DNA of 64,000 bases from Lachnospiraceae bacterium (GTDB taxonomy: Bacteria; Bacillota; Clostridia; Lachnospirales; Lachnospiraceae): positions 1-64,000 of the forward strand of contig JAFWWB010000004.1 of the NCBI GenBank assembly GCA_017518185.1, given 5' to 3'. The first letter of the stretch is position 1; each line of letters starts with the position of its first letter. The notes under the pieces are model-generated. The model searched no databases and had not been told where the DNA came from. It worked only from the letters and a program-made list of their open reading frames with translations. The translations under genes were made by a program, and so were the position numbers. This document shows positions 6,541 to 16,042 of this stretch, piece after piece.

Positions 6541-7470
6541 TTATCTCAGGTTGAAATCGGGAATGAAATCCTCTTCCGCGCAGCCCTCTTCCTGAATCCA
6601 GGCATTGCGAATGCCAAGCTTATCGGCGTGATCACACAGTTCTTTATATTCTCTCTGATAAACCCTCCGCTCAAGCTCCGGAAAGCCATCAGGAAGTGAT
6701 GAAAGAGGAGTATACTGCCACAGCAGCGAAAACCATACCCTGTCGCCATAGGCCTTCCAAAGCTCCTGCAAAATAAGCTTTGCCTCCAGCAGCCTTCCCG
6801 GCAGGAGCAGATGTCGTATGATAACGCCGCGCTTCATCATGCCCTTTTCATCAAATACACACTCTCCGCACTGCCGCACCATCTCGGCTATGGCCGCCTT
6901 TGAAACCCTTGCATAATCCGGAGCAGCGGCATAACGCTTCGCGGTCTTTTCCGAATAAAACTTCGCATCCGGCAGATAGATATCTGTCAGCCCTTCCAGA
7001 ATTTTCAGGCTCTCCACCGTGATATATGATCCTGTATTGAACACAAAGGGAAGATCAAAACCCTGATCCTTTGCGATCCTCACAGCTTCAGCCACGGATG
7101 GTATATAGATATCCGCGGTCACGAGATTGATATTGTTTGCACCTTCTTCCTTCAGACGGAAGAAATATTCCGAAAGCTCTCCGGGACTCACTGTCTTTCC
7201 CGGAAGCTCCCTTACTCTGCCCGAGATCTCATGATTCTGACAGAAGACACAGCCCAGGCCGCATCCGCTGAAGAATATGGTTCCCGAGCCTTCCGTGCCT
7301 GAAATACAGGGCTCTTCCCAGAAATGGAGCGCTGCCCTGGCTATGCGCATTTCCGCAGTTGCCCCGCAGAATCCCTTCTTTCCGGCAGAGCGGTCGGCCC
7401 CGCAGGCCCTTGGACAGAGCCTGCAGGAGCGGAAAGCTTCGTTGTATTGCTGCAGCGCATCTTCACTCAT
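6541..7470 (-). CDS. Radical SAM protein, PflX/COG1313 family
   Basis: 309 residues. The N-terminus has CRLCPRACGADR (an auxiliary cysteine motif), then the radical SAM cluster motif GCGLGCVFCQNHE (CxxxxCxxC as read, C74-type region), followed by the TIM-barrel strands NINLVTADIYIPS and TDIYLPDAKFY. The family resembles pyruvate formate-lyase activating enzymes but its substrate is not known. The start codon lies 7 nt after the stop codon of giant gene 1, with only AAGAAG as a weak Shine-Dalgarno, so translation is probably coupled. Two internally deleted pieces of a paralogue lie at 20821-20974. Confidence 0.8.
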   Translation of the reverse strand: MSEDALQQYNEAFRSCRLCPRACGADRSAGKKGFCGATAEMRIARAALHFWEEPCISGTEGSGTIFFSGCGLGCVFCQNHEISGRVRELPGKTVSPGELSEYFFRLKEEGANNINLVTADIYIPSVAEAVRIAKDQGFDLPFVFNTGSYITVESLKILEGLTDIYLPDAKFYSEKTAKRYAAAPDYARVSKAAIAEMVRQCGECVFDEKGMMKRGVIIRHLLLPGRLLEAKLILQELWKAYGDRVWFSLLWQYTPLSSLPDGFPELERRVYQREYKELCDHADKLGIRNAWIQEEGCAEEDFIPDFNLR

Positions 7471-7476
7471 CCGGTA

Positions 7477-10400
7477 TTACTTCTTCTTCGTCTTCTCGGT
7501 TTTGTTCTTCCCGGCTTCCTTCTTCTTTTTCGCTGCAAGCTTTTCAGCGTCCTTACGCTGTTTTTCCAGTTCCTTTCTCTTACGCTCTTCCTCTGCTTCC
7601 TCGGCCTTCTTTTTCCGCAGTTCCTTTTCTGCCTGCTTCTGCTTATACAGCACCTCAAGCTTCTTTAACTCATTCACACGCTCTTTCTTGTCCTTTATAA
7701 GGGATTTCCTGTAATCCGCTTCATCCTTCTCTAATTTCTTCTTTTCCTTTTCGGTCAGTTCAATGCCTTTTTCTTTTCTCTCCGCTTCAGCTTTCATTCT
7801 CTTCATACGGTCGATCTCCGACTCGTATTTGAATCCCAGCTTACCGGCAGCACGTACATAGTGTATCTCCAGACAGCTGGCCATCTTATCCGAAAAATCC
7901 GCCATGTCATCGGGATCCACCGCACTCTCCGCCTGGGTATCCGATATCATTTCCTTATACTGTGCCAACATATCTATTGCACTATTTCCGTATTCCACGA
8001 TAAAATCATCAATGGCATCTTCCATCAGCTGTTTCTCTACTTCCGTCTTTTCCCTATCTCCGGTCTTTTCGGTCTCGGCAAAGGACTCGCATGCCTCTTT
8101 AAATCTGTTAAAGGTATCCAGCAATGTGCCCGTATCGAAATCCAGCATATTGGAAAGCTTATCCTCTACTTCAGCTGCCTTAGCGGGATCTGTCATTTCC
8201 AGCAGGAGCTTTCTGAGAGAATTTAAGGTCTTCGAATCCATTCTTACATTGACAGCCTCCATTCTCTTTACGGACCGCTTCACCTTATCCACCAGCTTCG
8301 TATACTCACGCTTTTCTTTTAATGTCATCTTCGTTCCTATATTGCTTTTCTTTACGGTAAGATAATTATCTACCTCTTCTGCGGCGGTGAGCATTTTAGG
8401 AAGATACTCTTCGAACAGGTACTCAAGCTTTTCAAAGTCCTCTTCATCAAAATTGCCGTCATGGCCGACAGCTGAAGTCATATAGTTAATGTATTTATTC
8501 CCGTCATTCCGGTAAGAAAGGATCTCTGAAGTCAGTATATCAAGATTGAACTGCTGTCTTAAGGTTGCCAGTTCTTCCTTCTTCTCATCAGGGATGGGCC
8601 GGTCGCTTTCAACCAGGGCCCTGCACTCTTTATACAGCACTTTCAGCCTGTGAAAATCCTTGATGTGACTGAATATAGCATCATTTTTTATTTTTTTGAG
8701 ATCTTCAAAACCGCAAAAATACCTTCTGCGGAACTTTTCCATGTTTTTCTGATTCCCGGGATCGAGCTGCTCAACATACATGCCGGCTTCCCTGGCGGTA
8801 TCTGTCGCAAATTCACTGACCACCATGTTATATGCACTTTCACTATCATACATATTGCTGCCGTCTGTTTTCTTTTTCTGCAGATTTTCATGGAGCATTA
8901 TGATCGGATCGGGTACATCCTTATATCTGGGATCGACCGGAAGCGTGACCAGTCTGTTCATGGTCTTTCCAATATCCATGCACAGATCTTTGCACTCCGT
9001 CACACTGTTTTCCAGACGCTGCTGGCACTGTGAGAAATTCTGTATCTCCCTGGGAAGCTTGATCCCAAGCTCCTGGGCTACGGTAAGACACAAAAGGATC
9101 TTTTTACCTGAATCCTCGCCTGTCCCAAGGGCAAATATCTCTTTCAGCTTCTTCTCGAATTCCGTTTTCTGGGCAAGGGACATCCGTGAGTAACCCATAT
9201 ATTCGCTGGTTCCGAACTTCTTGTCATCCTCATTCTCCGAAAGAGCGAGAAGCTCGTCAAAAGCATCTACGAAGAAATCCGTGCGGTTTGCCACCACTGC
9301 CACCATCATGCCCACTATCTGTGTCACCTTTTCGTCACGCAACACGGTACAGTTTCCGTAATCAAGAACAGTGGTACCGTTCTCGCTTATCATTATGTTA
9401 CCGGAATGAAGATCTCCGTGATGGAAATTCTCTCCGTTATAGGAAAAGCTGCTGCTGCCGAAGATCGCCATCTTGACCCACTGGTATGCAAGATCCGCCA
9501 CCATATCCTGGTTCTTTGCCGTGCTCTTCACAAGCCCGTTGAGATTTTTCAGGGTAGTCTCAATATTTTTGATGTTCTTGGGAGTAATGTAGTATTTCTT
9601 CCGTCCGTTACCGTCAATATCCTCGTAGGGTTTCATATTGCTTTCGATCTCACTGCGTGTATCCCTTATGTAGGAATCCACAGTCTTGCCCTCAGCCAGA
9701 TCCATAACGATATAATCGGGAGATTTCTTAAACTGGCTGTTGATCTTTACGGTATTTACCCTGCGCCCCTTGTGTATGTAGTTCTTCTCTCCGCGCTCAG
9801 CATTGGCGATCTCGTTCTTAAAGTCAAATTCCTTCTCGATCGCCGAAAACTGAGCCTGGAAACCGGATTCCGTAACGCCTATCCGGTAATCCTTCCGGAT
9901 CTTCTCCGAGCTTTCATATTTTGCTATCTCCTCATCCGACATATCCGCATAGCGGGAACACTTCCTGATAAATGGAAGTTCCTCTTCCATTCGTTCCATC
10001 GCATCGGGACGCTTTATCTTTATGACCACCTCCCGGGGTTCCTGCTTCGGTCCGGAAACACGACACAGGAATGTCTCCGCAACAGACGCCGCACCAAGGG
10101 ATCTTATTTCCGTAAGCTCCGTGATCTTTCCCTTGGATTCTGTCTTGATCGTTTCAAATACGCTGTTCTTGTACTTCTCATCAATGGGTCTTAAGCTGGA
10201 TTTGACTACCATGACGGCATCCCTCAGCTCCGGCACCACCATCCTCTCGGGAAGTCCCTGTATAAGCTTCTGCATGAGGGGTCCCGCGCCCTTCATGGCT
10301 GAAGCAAAATACTGGCCGCCCTGCTCTTCATTGGTGAGCTTCTCCGTCTTCTTCTTCATATCCTTTATGACATAGGAGAGCATGAAACGCCTGCTCTTGG

Positions 10401-13400
10401 GAGATGCGTTCTTATAGTATCCTGAAGTCAGCTGTTCGATAAATTTACCCTGTCCCCTGTTTCTGTCATAGAGGAGCTCATTGTGCATGTAATCAAGCTT
10501 CTGCCTGCCGCTCTCCACCTTCTGTTTCTTTGAGGCTTCCTGATCATCCAGATCGCTTATAAGCGGCAGGACGCCCATGCCCTCCACCTGGTCGTAGATG
10601 TTGTTCGTGATGCTGTCCATCTTATCGGTCACTTCTTTTTCAAATGCCAGGATACGTTCTTCCACCTCCGCGGAGGCCTCTTTAAGATACTTATCCATTT
10701 CCGGAGACTCGAGAAGCTTTGCGAGAGAAAGGCCCTTGTTCGCTTCCATTGCATCTGCGATCTTTGCTGTTATGTTCCTTATCTCATCAAAGATCCGTCT
10801 CTGTTCGGCAGTGATGTTCACGACTATATCCGCAAAGGGATCCTGTTTATCCTTATTTTCCTTTGCCACTGATACCAGCCTGATGATGCTGCTGTTCTTC
10901 TTGAGCAGTTTTTTAAGTACGGCAGTATTGTCCTTCCCGGCTGTGAAGCTGTTCACAATGTCACCGGTAAAGTTAATGACCTTACGGGAATCCTCACTCC
11001 ACACGCCGGCTTCTGCTTTGAGCTTAGGGGCTTTTTTGGCCTTTTTATTTTTCAGGTCTTCAAGATGCTTTTCGTATTCCGACTTTCTGATCTCGGAGTA
11101 AAGATCATTCTTCCTGTATCCCGTTTTTTTCTTTTCGGGGAAAAGCTCCGTATTCTTTACATACTCCTTATCAGCCTTTACGCCCTTCAGCTCCTCGAAG
11201 GTCTCTTTTTTGATATCGGTTTTCTCAAGCTTCATCCCGAGCAGGCCGGTGATCTTATCCATCATCTCATCGGGGATATCAAGAGAGAGCAGTTCGTTTA
11301 CGGCCACGGTCATATATTCCTTTGACTCCTCATCGTCAAAGGCCTTAAGTCTCTTGATAAGGGAAATATCTCTTGCAATGGTGTAAAAGCGCTCATCATC
11401 GTTCTCGCCCTCAAAGATACCCAGATCCGTGCCTTTGATACCAAGCTGGTTCATCAGGTAAAGGAGGGCATAGTCCCTCTTGCAGCTCACTGCCATAAAC
11501 CCTTCAGACATCTCAGGGGTATCCGGGAAAGCGTCCACCTTTCCTTTATATGCGAACATGTTCTCCATGAGCTTTTCTTCGGTGAAATCCTGTCTTATGA
11601 CCACGAACTGCTCCCTGCACTCAGCCTCGAGAAACTCCGTATCGCCATAGGCCTTGGCCGAAAGGTCATAAACGACCTCCTTAAGCCTGTCGGCAGGGAT
11701 ATCGGAAAAGAATCTCTGATCCATCCCGGTAAGCTCTTCAACTATCATCATCATTTCAGGCTTTATGCCGGAATCCGCTGCGGCCTTTGCCCTGTCCATC
11801 CTGTCCTTGATATACTCACCGCGCTTAACACAGATATCTGTCTTTTTCTTAAGCTCCTCGGGATTGAGGAGTTCGTTGAGAGCTTCCTGTGTCATTCCGT
11901 AAAGCTCAGCCACGGGGATGAGCTTAAAGAGGGCAGCATCCACCCCGGAAAGCTGTGCCATGATATCGGCGGCAGCATCCCCGCATTTATCCAGACTCTC
12001 CATCGGAACGGAGGACCAGTCCTGCTCATTCTTAAGATCGGGCCCGTACCCACGGCATTCCGAAACCTTCAGTGCAAGCTTTGACAGCTTTTCCAGGTCC
12101 ATGGTCTTCAGTGAATCATATTTAAGATCCTTTATACCGGTGTTACGGTGCATTACGGACATGCTGTATTCATAGAGACGCTGGCTCTCGGCAGCGCTCA
12201 GATCCTTCTTGTTCATAAGCCTGCGGACAGACTGCCCCGAAAGCTCATCACTTTCTGCAAATTTAACCGTAAGGTCTTTGAACTCCGTATTCAGCTTTTC
12301 ATTTATACCTTCCGTATCACCTGCGATCTTTATATTTCCCTTCAGGAGGGCATAGAGCTGATCGGTGGGGATAAACTCGAGATCCGCAGGATCGATCCCG
12401 GTAAGCTCCGTAAATTTTCCCTTTACGGCTTCCCTCGCAGCATCAGCATTCTTTTCCGCATCCTTTTCTCCGGCTTTTATCTCCTTCAGAGCTTCATACT
12501 GCGCGTTCACAGCCTTTATGGAGTCTTTTACAGCCCTTATCCTTCCTGCTTCGGCTTTTACTTTCAGGGCCTCTTTATCGAGCTTCTCACGTTCCTTCGT
12601 GATGATCTTCTTATTGAGCCTGGCAAGCTCTCTTGCATCCCTTCTCTTTATCGCTTCAAGCTTTTTCTTTTTGAGCTCTTCGAGTTCTTCCTCTCGTTTG
12701 GCCATCAGGTCTGCAAAATTCTTATCTGCCGTCTTTTTACTGAAACGGTCAAATTCTCTTGCATCCCTTTTCTTTATTGCTTCGAGCTTGTCCGCTTTGA
12801 GCTTACCGCTTTCTTTCTCACGCTCGGCTATATCATTAGCCCTTTTTTCATTGATCAGGCTCTTAACGCTGTCGTTCAGGTCCTTTTTCTCTGCTTCCCT
12901 TCTCAGTTTTTCCAGTTTTTCCTGCTCTTCCTGCTTTTTGCGCTCCTCTTCCTCTTTTGCCAGCCTCTGCCTTTCCAGCTCCTCCTGCTTTTTGCGCTCC
13001 TCTTCCTCTGCAGCCCGTCTCTGCCTTTCCTGCTCTTCCTGCTTCTTACGCTCTTCTTCCTTCTGCCTTTCTATCTCCCTTTGCCGTTCCAGTTCTTCCT
13101 GCTTTTTGCGCTCCTCTTCCTCTTTCGCAAGCCTCTGCCGTTCCTGCTCTTCCTGTCTTTCCTTCTCTTCCTGTCTCCTGCGGGCCTCTTCTTCCCTCTT
13201 CTTCCTGTCTGCAATATCCTTCTGTGTCTTTAAATTCTTCTCAAGAAGGCTGCGGTTTTCTTCAAACTTTACGGCATCAGGAGCACCGGGCTTGTGATCC
13301 CGGCCCAGACGGTGAGCCCTTTCGAGTTTTGACATACTCCTGCCCCTGACATATTTTTTTCTGTCACTGACCGCTGCATCAAAGTGTCTTATCCTCATTC

Positions 13401-14787
13401 CGAGGGTTAACAGGTAATCCCTGATCATCGGATCCTTTTTATCGATCTTTTTCTCTTTATTACCATCATCATCGAAGACATCATCCGGCTTGACAAGTTT
13501 TTCTATCTTCTGTTCATCAAGCTTTCCCAGATCCTTTTCCAGGAGCAGTGCATAATAAGGATTGGACATCAGGGAGATCCGCCCTCTGTATTCCTCGCTG
13601 ATCTCCCGCAGAAAGCCTATACGGGCGCTTATCTCATCCAGCTGGTTGTCGGTAAGGTCAAAGCCGCAGTCCGCTTCTCTTCTCAGCCGCTTCAGCTCAT
13701 CGATCATCACATCGGCATTATCTGCCAGCTCCAGCTTGTTCATGAGCTTATGCAGATCGGGCTTTTTCATCAGGTCCTCAGGTTTTTCGTATGTAAACTC
13801 ATTCAGATCCCATGTGAGCATGGAAGACAGCATTGTCTCCAGTGCAAGGGCTTTATTATTTCTTATCTCTTTACTGTCTTCATCATCGCTGTAAAGAGCT
13901 CTGATCATCTCTTTGGGAAGATTTTCCTTTGAGATACGTTCACCACCAGGGAGCAGCCCTTCGTCTCCCATGTCATAAATGGAGAGAAAGGCCTTTAAGG
14001 ATTCATCCACCACCTGGGGCTTATACCCGTCGGCGCCGTTGATCCCTTCTTCGCTCCTGATCCCAAGACTTTCCTTTATCATGTCAAGCTTAGCCTGAAA
14101 TTCACTGTCCTTCCGCTCCCTTTCATTGAGAAAGCGTTTAGCGGTTCTTACATCCTTTATCTTTCTTCTGAAAGCATTCCGCCTGGTCCTGTCGCTGACA
14201 TCCGCAAATTTTCCGGGAACAGCCGCATCTATTGCCAGCCTTATCTCGGCATCGACCTCATCATCACTTAACTCCCTTTCTTCAAGGAGATAGTCATATC
14301 TTCCGCATTTTTCTATCTCCTGATCTTTCTCTATATAACGGCCCAGCTGTCTGACCAGGTTTTCACAATTGGTCTTCCGGCTCTTTTTTGACCCGGTGGA
14401 TCTTTCTTTCAGATAGATCCTGCAGCTTTTGTATATGTTCACCAGGGCACGGTATTTTCTGGCTTCATCCTCTCCCGCAGCATAATAAAGCTTAATGGAA
14501 GCCCTCACCTTTTTGTAGCCCGTGGCGCTCTTTGTGTCGCTGAGCATATTCTGCATAAGGTTCTCTATCGGGCCAAAGCTCACGTTCAGATCCTTGGGCA
14601 TTTCACCGCTGACTGTCTCACGGGTATTGTCCAGCTTCTCCTTTGTGTCGATGATCTCATCATCATCATAGCTGTCGTTAAAGAGATCAACTACCTTCTT
14701 TTTTGTTTTCAGGCTTTCTTTCTCCTGTAAGGAGGTATTTATCTCATTTTCAGCGTGTTTGATACTTTTTCCCTTAGAAATCCTCAT
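7477..14787 (-). CDS. Giant protein 1: helical/coiled coil with ABC1/UbiB-like kinase domain
   Basis: About 2436 residues from the ATG at 14787 (AAAGGAG upstream; the earlier ATG at 14811 lacks one). By approximate position: 1-500 helical, including RALYSDDED and KALALETMLSS (~294-315) and NPYYALLLEKDL (~406), shared with other proteins here; 520-640 an E/R/Q-rich coiled coil; then a duplicated KLEAIKKRDARE unit. Residues ~1540-1850 resemble the ABC1/AarF/UbiB kinase fold: SLGAASVAETF (A/G-rich loop), VVIKIKRPD (Lys), EFDFKNEIANAE, IVMDLAEGKTVD, HHGDLHSGNIMI (catalytic loop) and VLDYGNC (DFG-like). The tail is lysine-rich. There is no signal peptide or membrane span, so it is probably cytoplasmic or exported by an unknown route. 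Its promoter carries the tandem 11 bp repeats at 14847-14868. Confidence 0.8.
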   Translation of the reverse strand: MRISKGKSIKHAENEINTSLQEKESLKTKKKVVDLFNDSYDDDEIIDTKEKLDNTRETVSGEMPKDLNVSFGPIENLMQNMLSDTKSATGYKKVRASIKLYYAAGEDEARKYRALVNIYKSCRIYLKERSTGSKKSRKTNCENLVRQLGRYIEKDQEIEKCGRYDYLLEERELSDDEVDAEIRLAIDAAVPGKFADVSDRTRRNAFRRKIKDVRTAKRFLNERERKDSEFQAKLDMIKESLGIRSEEGINGADGYKPQVVDESLKAFLSIYDMGDEGLLPGGERISKENLPKEMIRALYSDDEDSKEIRNNKALALETMLSSMLTWDLNEFTYEKPEDLMKKPDLHKLMNKLELADNADVMIDELKRLRREADCGFDLTDNQLDEISARIGFLREISEEYRGRISLMSNPYYALLLEKDLGKLDEQKIEKLVKPDDVFDDDGNKEKKIDKKDPMIRDYLLTLGMRIRHFDAAVSDRKKYVRGRSMSKLERAHRLGRDHKPGAPDAVKFEENRSLLEKNLKTQKDIADRKKREEEARRRQEEKERQEEQERQRLAKEEEERKKQEELERQREIERQKEEERKKQEEQERQRRAAEEEERKKQEELERQRLAKEEEERKKQEEQEKLEKLRREAEKKDLNDSVKSLINEKRANDIAEREKESGKLKADKLEAIKKRDAREFDRFSKKTADKNFADLMAKREEELEELKKKKLEAIKRRDARELARLNKKIITKEREKLDKEALKVKAEAGRIRAVKDSIKAVNAQYEALKEIKAGEKDAEKNADAAREAVKGKFTELTGIDPADLEFIPTDQLYALLKGNIKIAGDTEGINEKLNTEFKDLTVKFAESDELSGQSVRRLMNKKDLSAAESQRLYEYSMSVMHRNTGIKDLKYDSLKTMDLEKLSKLALKVSECRGYGPDLKNEQDWSSVPMESLDKCGDAAADIMAQLSGVDAALFKLIPVAELYGMTQEALNELLNPEELKKKTDICVKRGEYIKDRMDRAKAAADSGIKPEMMMIVEELTGMDQRFFSDIPADRLKEVVYDLSAKAYGDTEFLEAECREQFVVIRQDFTEEKLMENMFAYKGKVDAFPDTPEMSEGFMAVSCKRDYALLYLMNQLGIKGTDLGIFEGENDDERFYTIARDISLIKRLKAFDDEESKEYMTVAVNELLSLDIPDEMMDKITGLLGMKLEKTDIKKETFEELKGVKADKEYVKNTELFPEKKKTGYRKNDLYSEIRKSEYEKHLEDLKNKKAKKAPKLKAEAGVWSEDSRKVINFTGDIVNSFTAGKDNTAVLKKLLKKNSSIIRLVSVAKENKDKQDPFADIVVNITAEQRRIFDEIRNITAKIADAMEANKGLSLAKLLESPEMDKYLKEASAEVEERILAFEKEVTDKMDSITNNIYDQVEGMGVLPLISDLDDQEASKKQKVESGRQKLDYMHNELLYDRNRGQGKFIEQLTSGYYKNASPKSRRFMLSYVIKDMKKKTEKLTNEEQGGQYFASAMKGAGPLMQKLIQGLPERMVVPELRDAVMVVKSSLRPIDEKYKNSVFETIKTESKGKITELTEIRSLGAASVAETFLCRVSGPKQEPREVVIKIKRPDAMERMEEELPFIRKCSRYADMSDEEIAKYESSEKIRKDYRIGVTESGFQAQFSAIEKEFDFKNEIANAERGEKNYIHKGRRVNTVKINSQFKKSPDYIVMDLAEGKTVDSYIRDTRSEIESNMKPYEDIDGNGRKKYYITPKNIKNIETTLKNLNGLVKSTAKNQDMVADLAYQWVKMAIFGSSSFSYNGENFHHGDLHSGNIMISENGTTVLDYGNCTVLRDEKVTQIVGMMVAVVANRTDFFVDAFDELLALSENEDDKKFGTSEYMGYSRMSLAQKTEFEKKLKEIFALGTGEDSGKKILLCLTVAQELGIKLPREIQNFSQCQQRLENSVTECKDLCMDIGKTMNRLVTLPVDPRYKDVPDPIIMLHENLQKKKTDGSNMYDSESAYNMVVSEFATDTAREAGMYVEQLDPGNQKNMEKFRRRYFCGFEDLKKIKNDAIFSHIKDFHRLKVLYKECRALVESDRPIPDEKKEELATLRQQFNLDILTSEILSYRNDGNKYINYMTSAVGHDGNFDEEDFEKLEYLFEEYLPKMLTAAEEVDNYLTVKKSNIGTKMTLKEKREYTKLVDKVKRSVKRMEAVNVRMDSKTLNSLRKLLLEMTDPAKAAEVEDKLSNMLDFDTGTLLDTFNRFKEACESFAETEKTGDREKTEVEKQLMEDAIDDFIVEYGNSAIDMLAQYKEMISDTQAESAVDPDDMADFSDKMASCLEIHYVRAAGKLGFKYESEIDRMKRMKAEAERKEKGIELTEKEKKKLEKDEADYRKSLIKDKKERVNELKKLEVLYKQKQAEKELRKKKAEEAEEERKRKELEKQRKDAEKLAAKKKKEAGKNKTEKTKKK
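12620..13195 (-). repeat. Internal coding repeats in giant gene 1
   Basis: DNA at about 12905-13195 encodes several imperfect copies of an ~18-residue unit (EEEERKKQEELERQRLAK), and 12620-12790 encodes two copies of KLEAIKKRDAREFDRFSKK and KLEAIKRRDARELARLNKK. These make long charged helices; the reverse strand is open here only as a shadow. Confidence 0.75.
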
Positions 14788-14832
14788 AATTCTTTCCGCT
14801 CCTTTCGGCATGGAGGGTTTACAATAATCTAT

Positions 14833-14868
14833 ATCATATCACCCTCTGTCCAACAAATGTCCAACAAA
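14833..14868 (-). promoter_or_regulatory. Tandem-repeat promoter 1 (giant gene 1)
   Basis: On the minus strand two contiguous copies of TTTGTTGGACA (14868-14858 and 14857-14847), then 8 nt (GAGGGTGA), then TATGAT (14838-14833). The same layout with the same 8 nt gap occurs at 29561-29596 and 40307-40342. No good -35 box exists at 17 nt, so an activator bound at two 11 bp-spaced half-sites, as for OmpR/PhoB-type regulators, is a reasonable guess. Confidence 0.7.
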
Positions 14869-14870
14869 CA

Positions 14871-14899
14871 TAAAAAGGACAGGGTCAGCCTCCTGTCCT
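14871..14899 (-). terminator. Terminator overlapping the end of the deacetylase gene
   Basis: AGGACAGG pairs with CCTGTCCT (14876-14883 with 14892-14899) and is followed on the minus strand by TTTTTATG. The stop codon at 14885-14887 lies in the loop. Confidence 0.75.
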
Positions 14900-16042
14900 C
14901 AGCATTTCCTCAAGCGTGACCATCCTGTATCCCCTGCACGCAAGCCCGGAGATGATGATCTTTGCAGCCTCTACGGACGAGCTGTGGGTGACGTGCATCA
15001 GTACCACCTCACCGTCCGACACATTTTCAAGTACTGCCGCTGCCACACGGTCTTTATCGCGTATCTTCCAGTCATTGGTATCCAGTGTCCAGCCCGTGAC
15101 CTTATATCCGAGCCGCTCCGCCAGCTTCATCTTTGACTCCGTCATTATCCCCATGGGAGGACGCATAAGCGTGGGGCTTACACCGCAGCATTCCCGTATA
15201 AGCTCTGAGGTGCTGTTAAGTGTGTCAGTATATTCCTCTTCGCTTAAGACCGCCAGGCTTTCATGATGCAGGGTATGGTTTCCGATACTGTGCCCCTCTT
15301 CCGCTATCCTCCTCAGTACGGCTTCTCTGTCCTTTATCTCTTCACCGATGATGAAAAAGGTCGCTTTTACACCGTTCTCCTTAAGTACATCCAGCAGTGC
15401 CGGAGTATTCTTTTCATCGGGCGCGTCGTCAAAGGTCAGCGCCACACGCGGTCCGTATCCCTCCGGAGACTTCATACGCGGATATCTGTTCCCGCATACA
15501 TAAAAGAAGCTTTCCGGCATGCCGTCGCGGCATTTCCTGAACCTGCGTATCGTATAGATCTTTTCATATCCGCTCAGATATCTCTCCCCATGAAGGGGAT
15601 CTATCACCAGTACGTCGTCTCCTGTCAGTTCATCCGGCACTATAAAATGTGAAATATCTCTTTCTCCCTTCACTGTCAGCAGACAGGGGATTTCCTTTTC
15701 AAAGCACTCCTTCAACACATCATAGGAATAGTCCACAGGCCCCAGATACTGGAGCGGATACAGCTCCTGTATCCTGTATATATCCATGTCGGCAAATTGA
15801 TTATACGCTCTTTTCTCTTTTAAACGTTCCAGCAGTACCAGCGGATTGAACTTTCCGGTATCCCCTTCCTTTTCTATCCCCCATTTTCTCAGCATGATGG
15901 CAAGGGATGTAACAACAAAGCCGGATTCCCTCATATAATGATAAGCCGCCCCCGGATACTCCGATGCCGGCCAGGCCTCAGTTTTATTATACTGAGGATC
16001 ATCCTGTCTGAAATTTCTGTACAGCTTATCGTCTTCTTTCAT
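14885..16042 (-). CDS. Polysaccharide deacetylase (NodB) with degenerate C39-like domain
   Basis: 385 residues, from the ATG at 16042 that overlaps the previous stop codon (ATGA). Residues ~25-190 resemble a C39-type papain-fold peptidase, with the His (DISHFIV) and Asp (DVLVIDPLHGER) kept, but the usual GCGPTSLA is SGFVVTSLA, so the catalytic cysteine is missing. The C-terminal half is a NodB homology domain: ALTFDDAPDEKN (DD metal/catalytic pair), GHSIGNHTLHHESL (HxxxH), LMRPPMG, GWTLDTNDW and VVLMHVTH. No signal peptide is visible, which is unusual for an enzyme acting on cell wall sugars. It is the last gene of an envelope operon. Confidence 0.8.
   Translation of the reverse strand: MKEDDKLYRNFRQDDPQYNKTEAWPASEYPGAAYHYMRESGFVVTSLAIMLRKWGIEKEGDTGKFNPLVLLERLKEKRAYNQFADMDIYRIQELYPLQYLGPVDYSYDVLKECFEKEIPCLLTVKGERDISHFIVPDELTGDDVLVIDPLHGERYLSGYEKIYTIRRFRKCRDGMPESFFYVCGNRYPRMKSPEGYGPRVALTFDDAPDEKNTPALLDVLKENGVKATFFIIGEEIKDREAVLRRIAEEGHSIGNHTLHHESLAVLSEEEYTDTLNSTSELIRECCGVSPTLMRPPMGIMTESKMKLAERLGYKVTGWTLDTNDWKIRDKDRVAAAVLENVSDGEVVLMHVTHSSSVEAAKIIISGLACRGYRMVTLEEMLRTGG

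Noticed and set aside
12905-13195. CRISPR-like direct repeats
   Set aside because: The periodic sequence encodes a charged coiled coil and has no unique spacers; no CRISPR array exists in the window.
12148-13297. Long open frames on the plus strand opposite giant gene 1
   Set aside because: They are rich in Leu/Phe/Ser because they read the complement of Glu/Lys/Arg heptads; no Shine-Dalgarno and no family resemblance.
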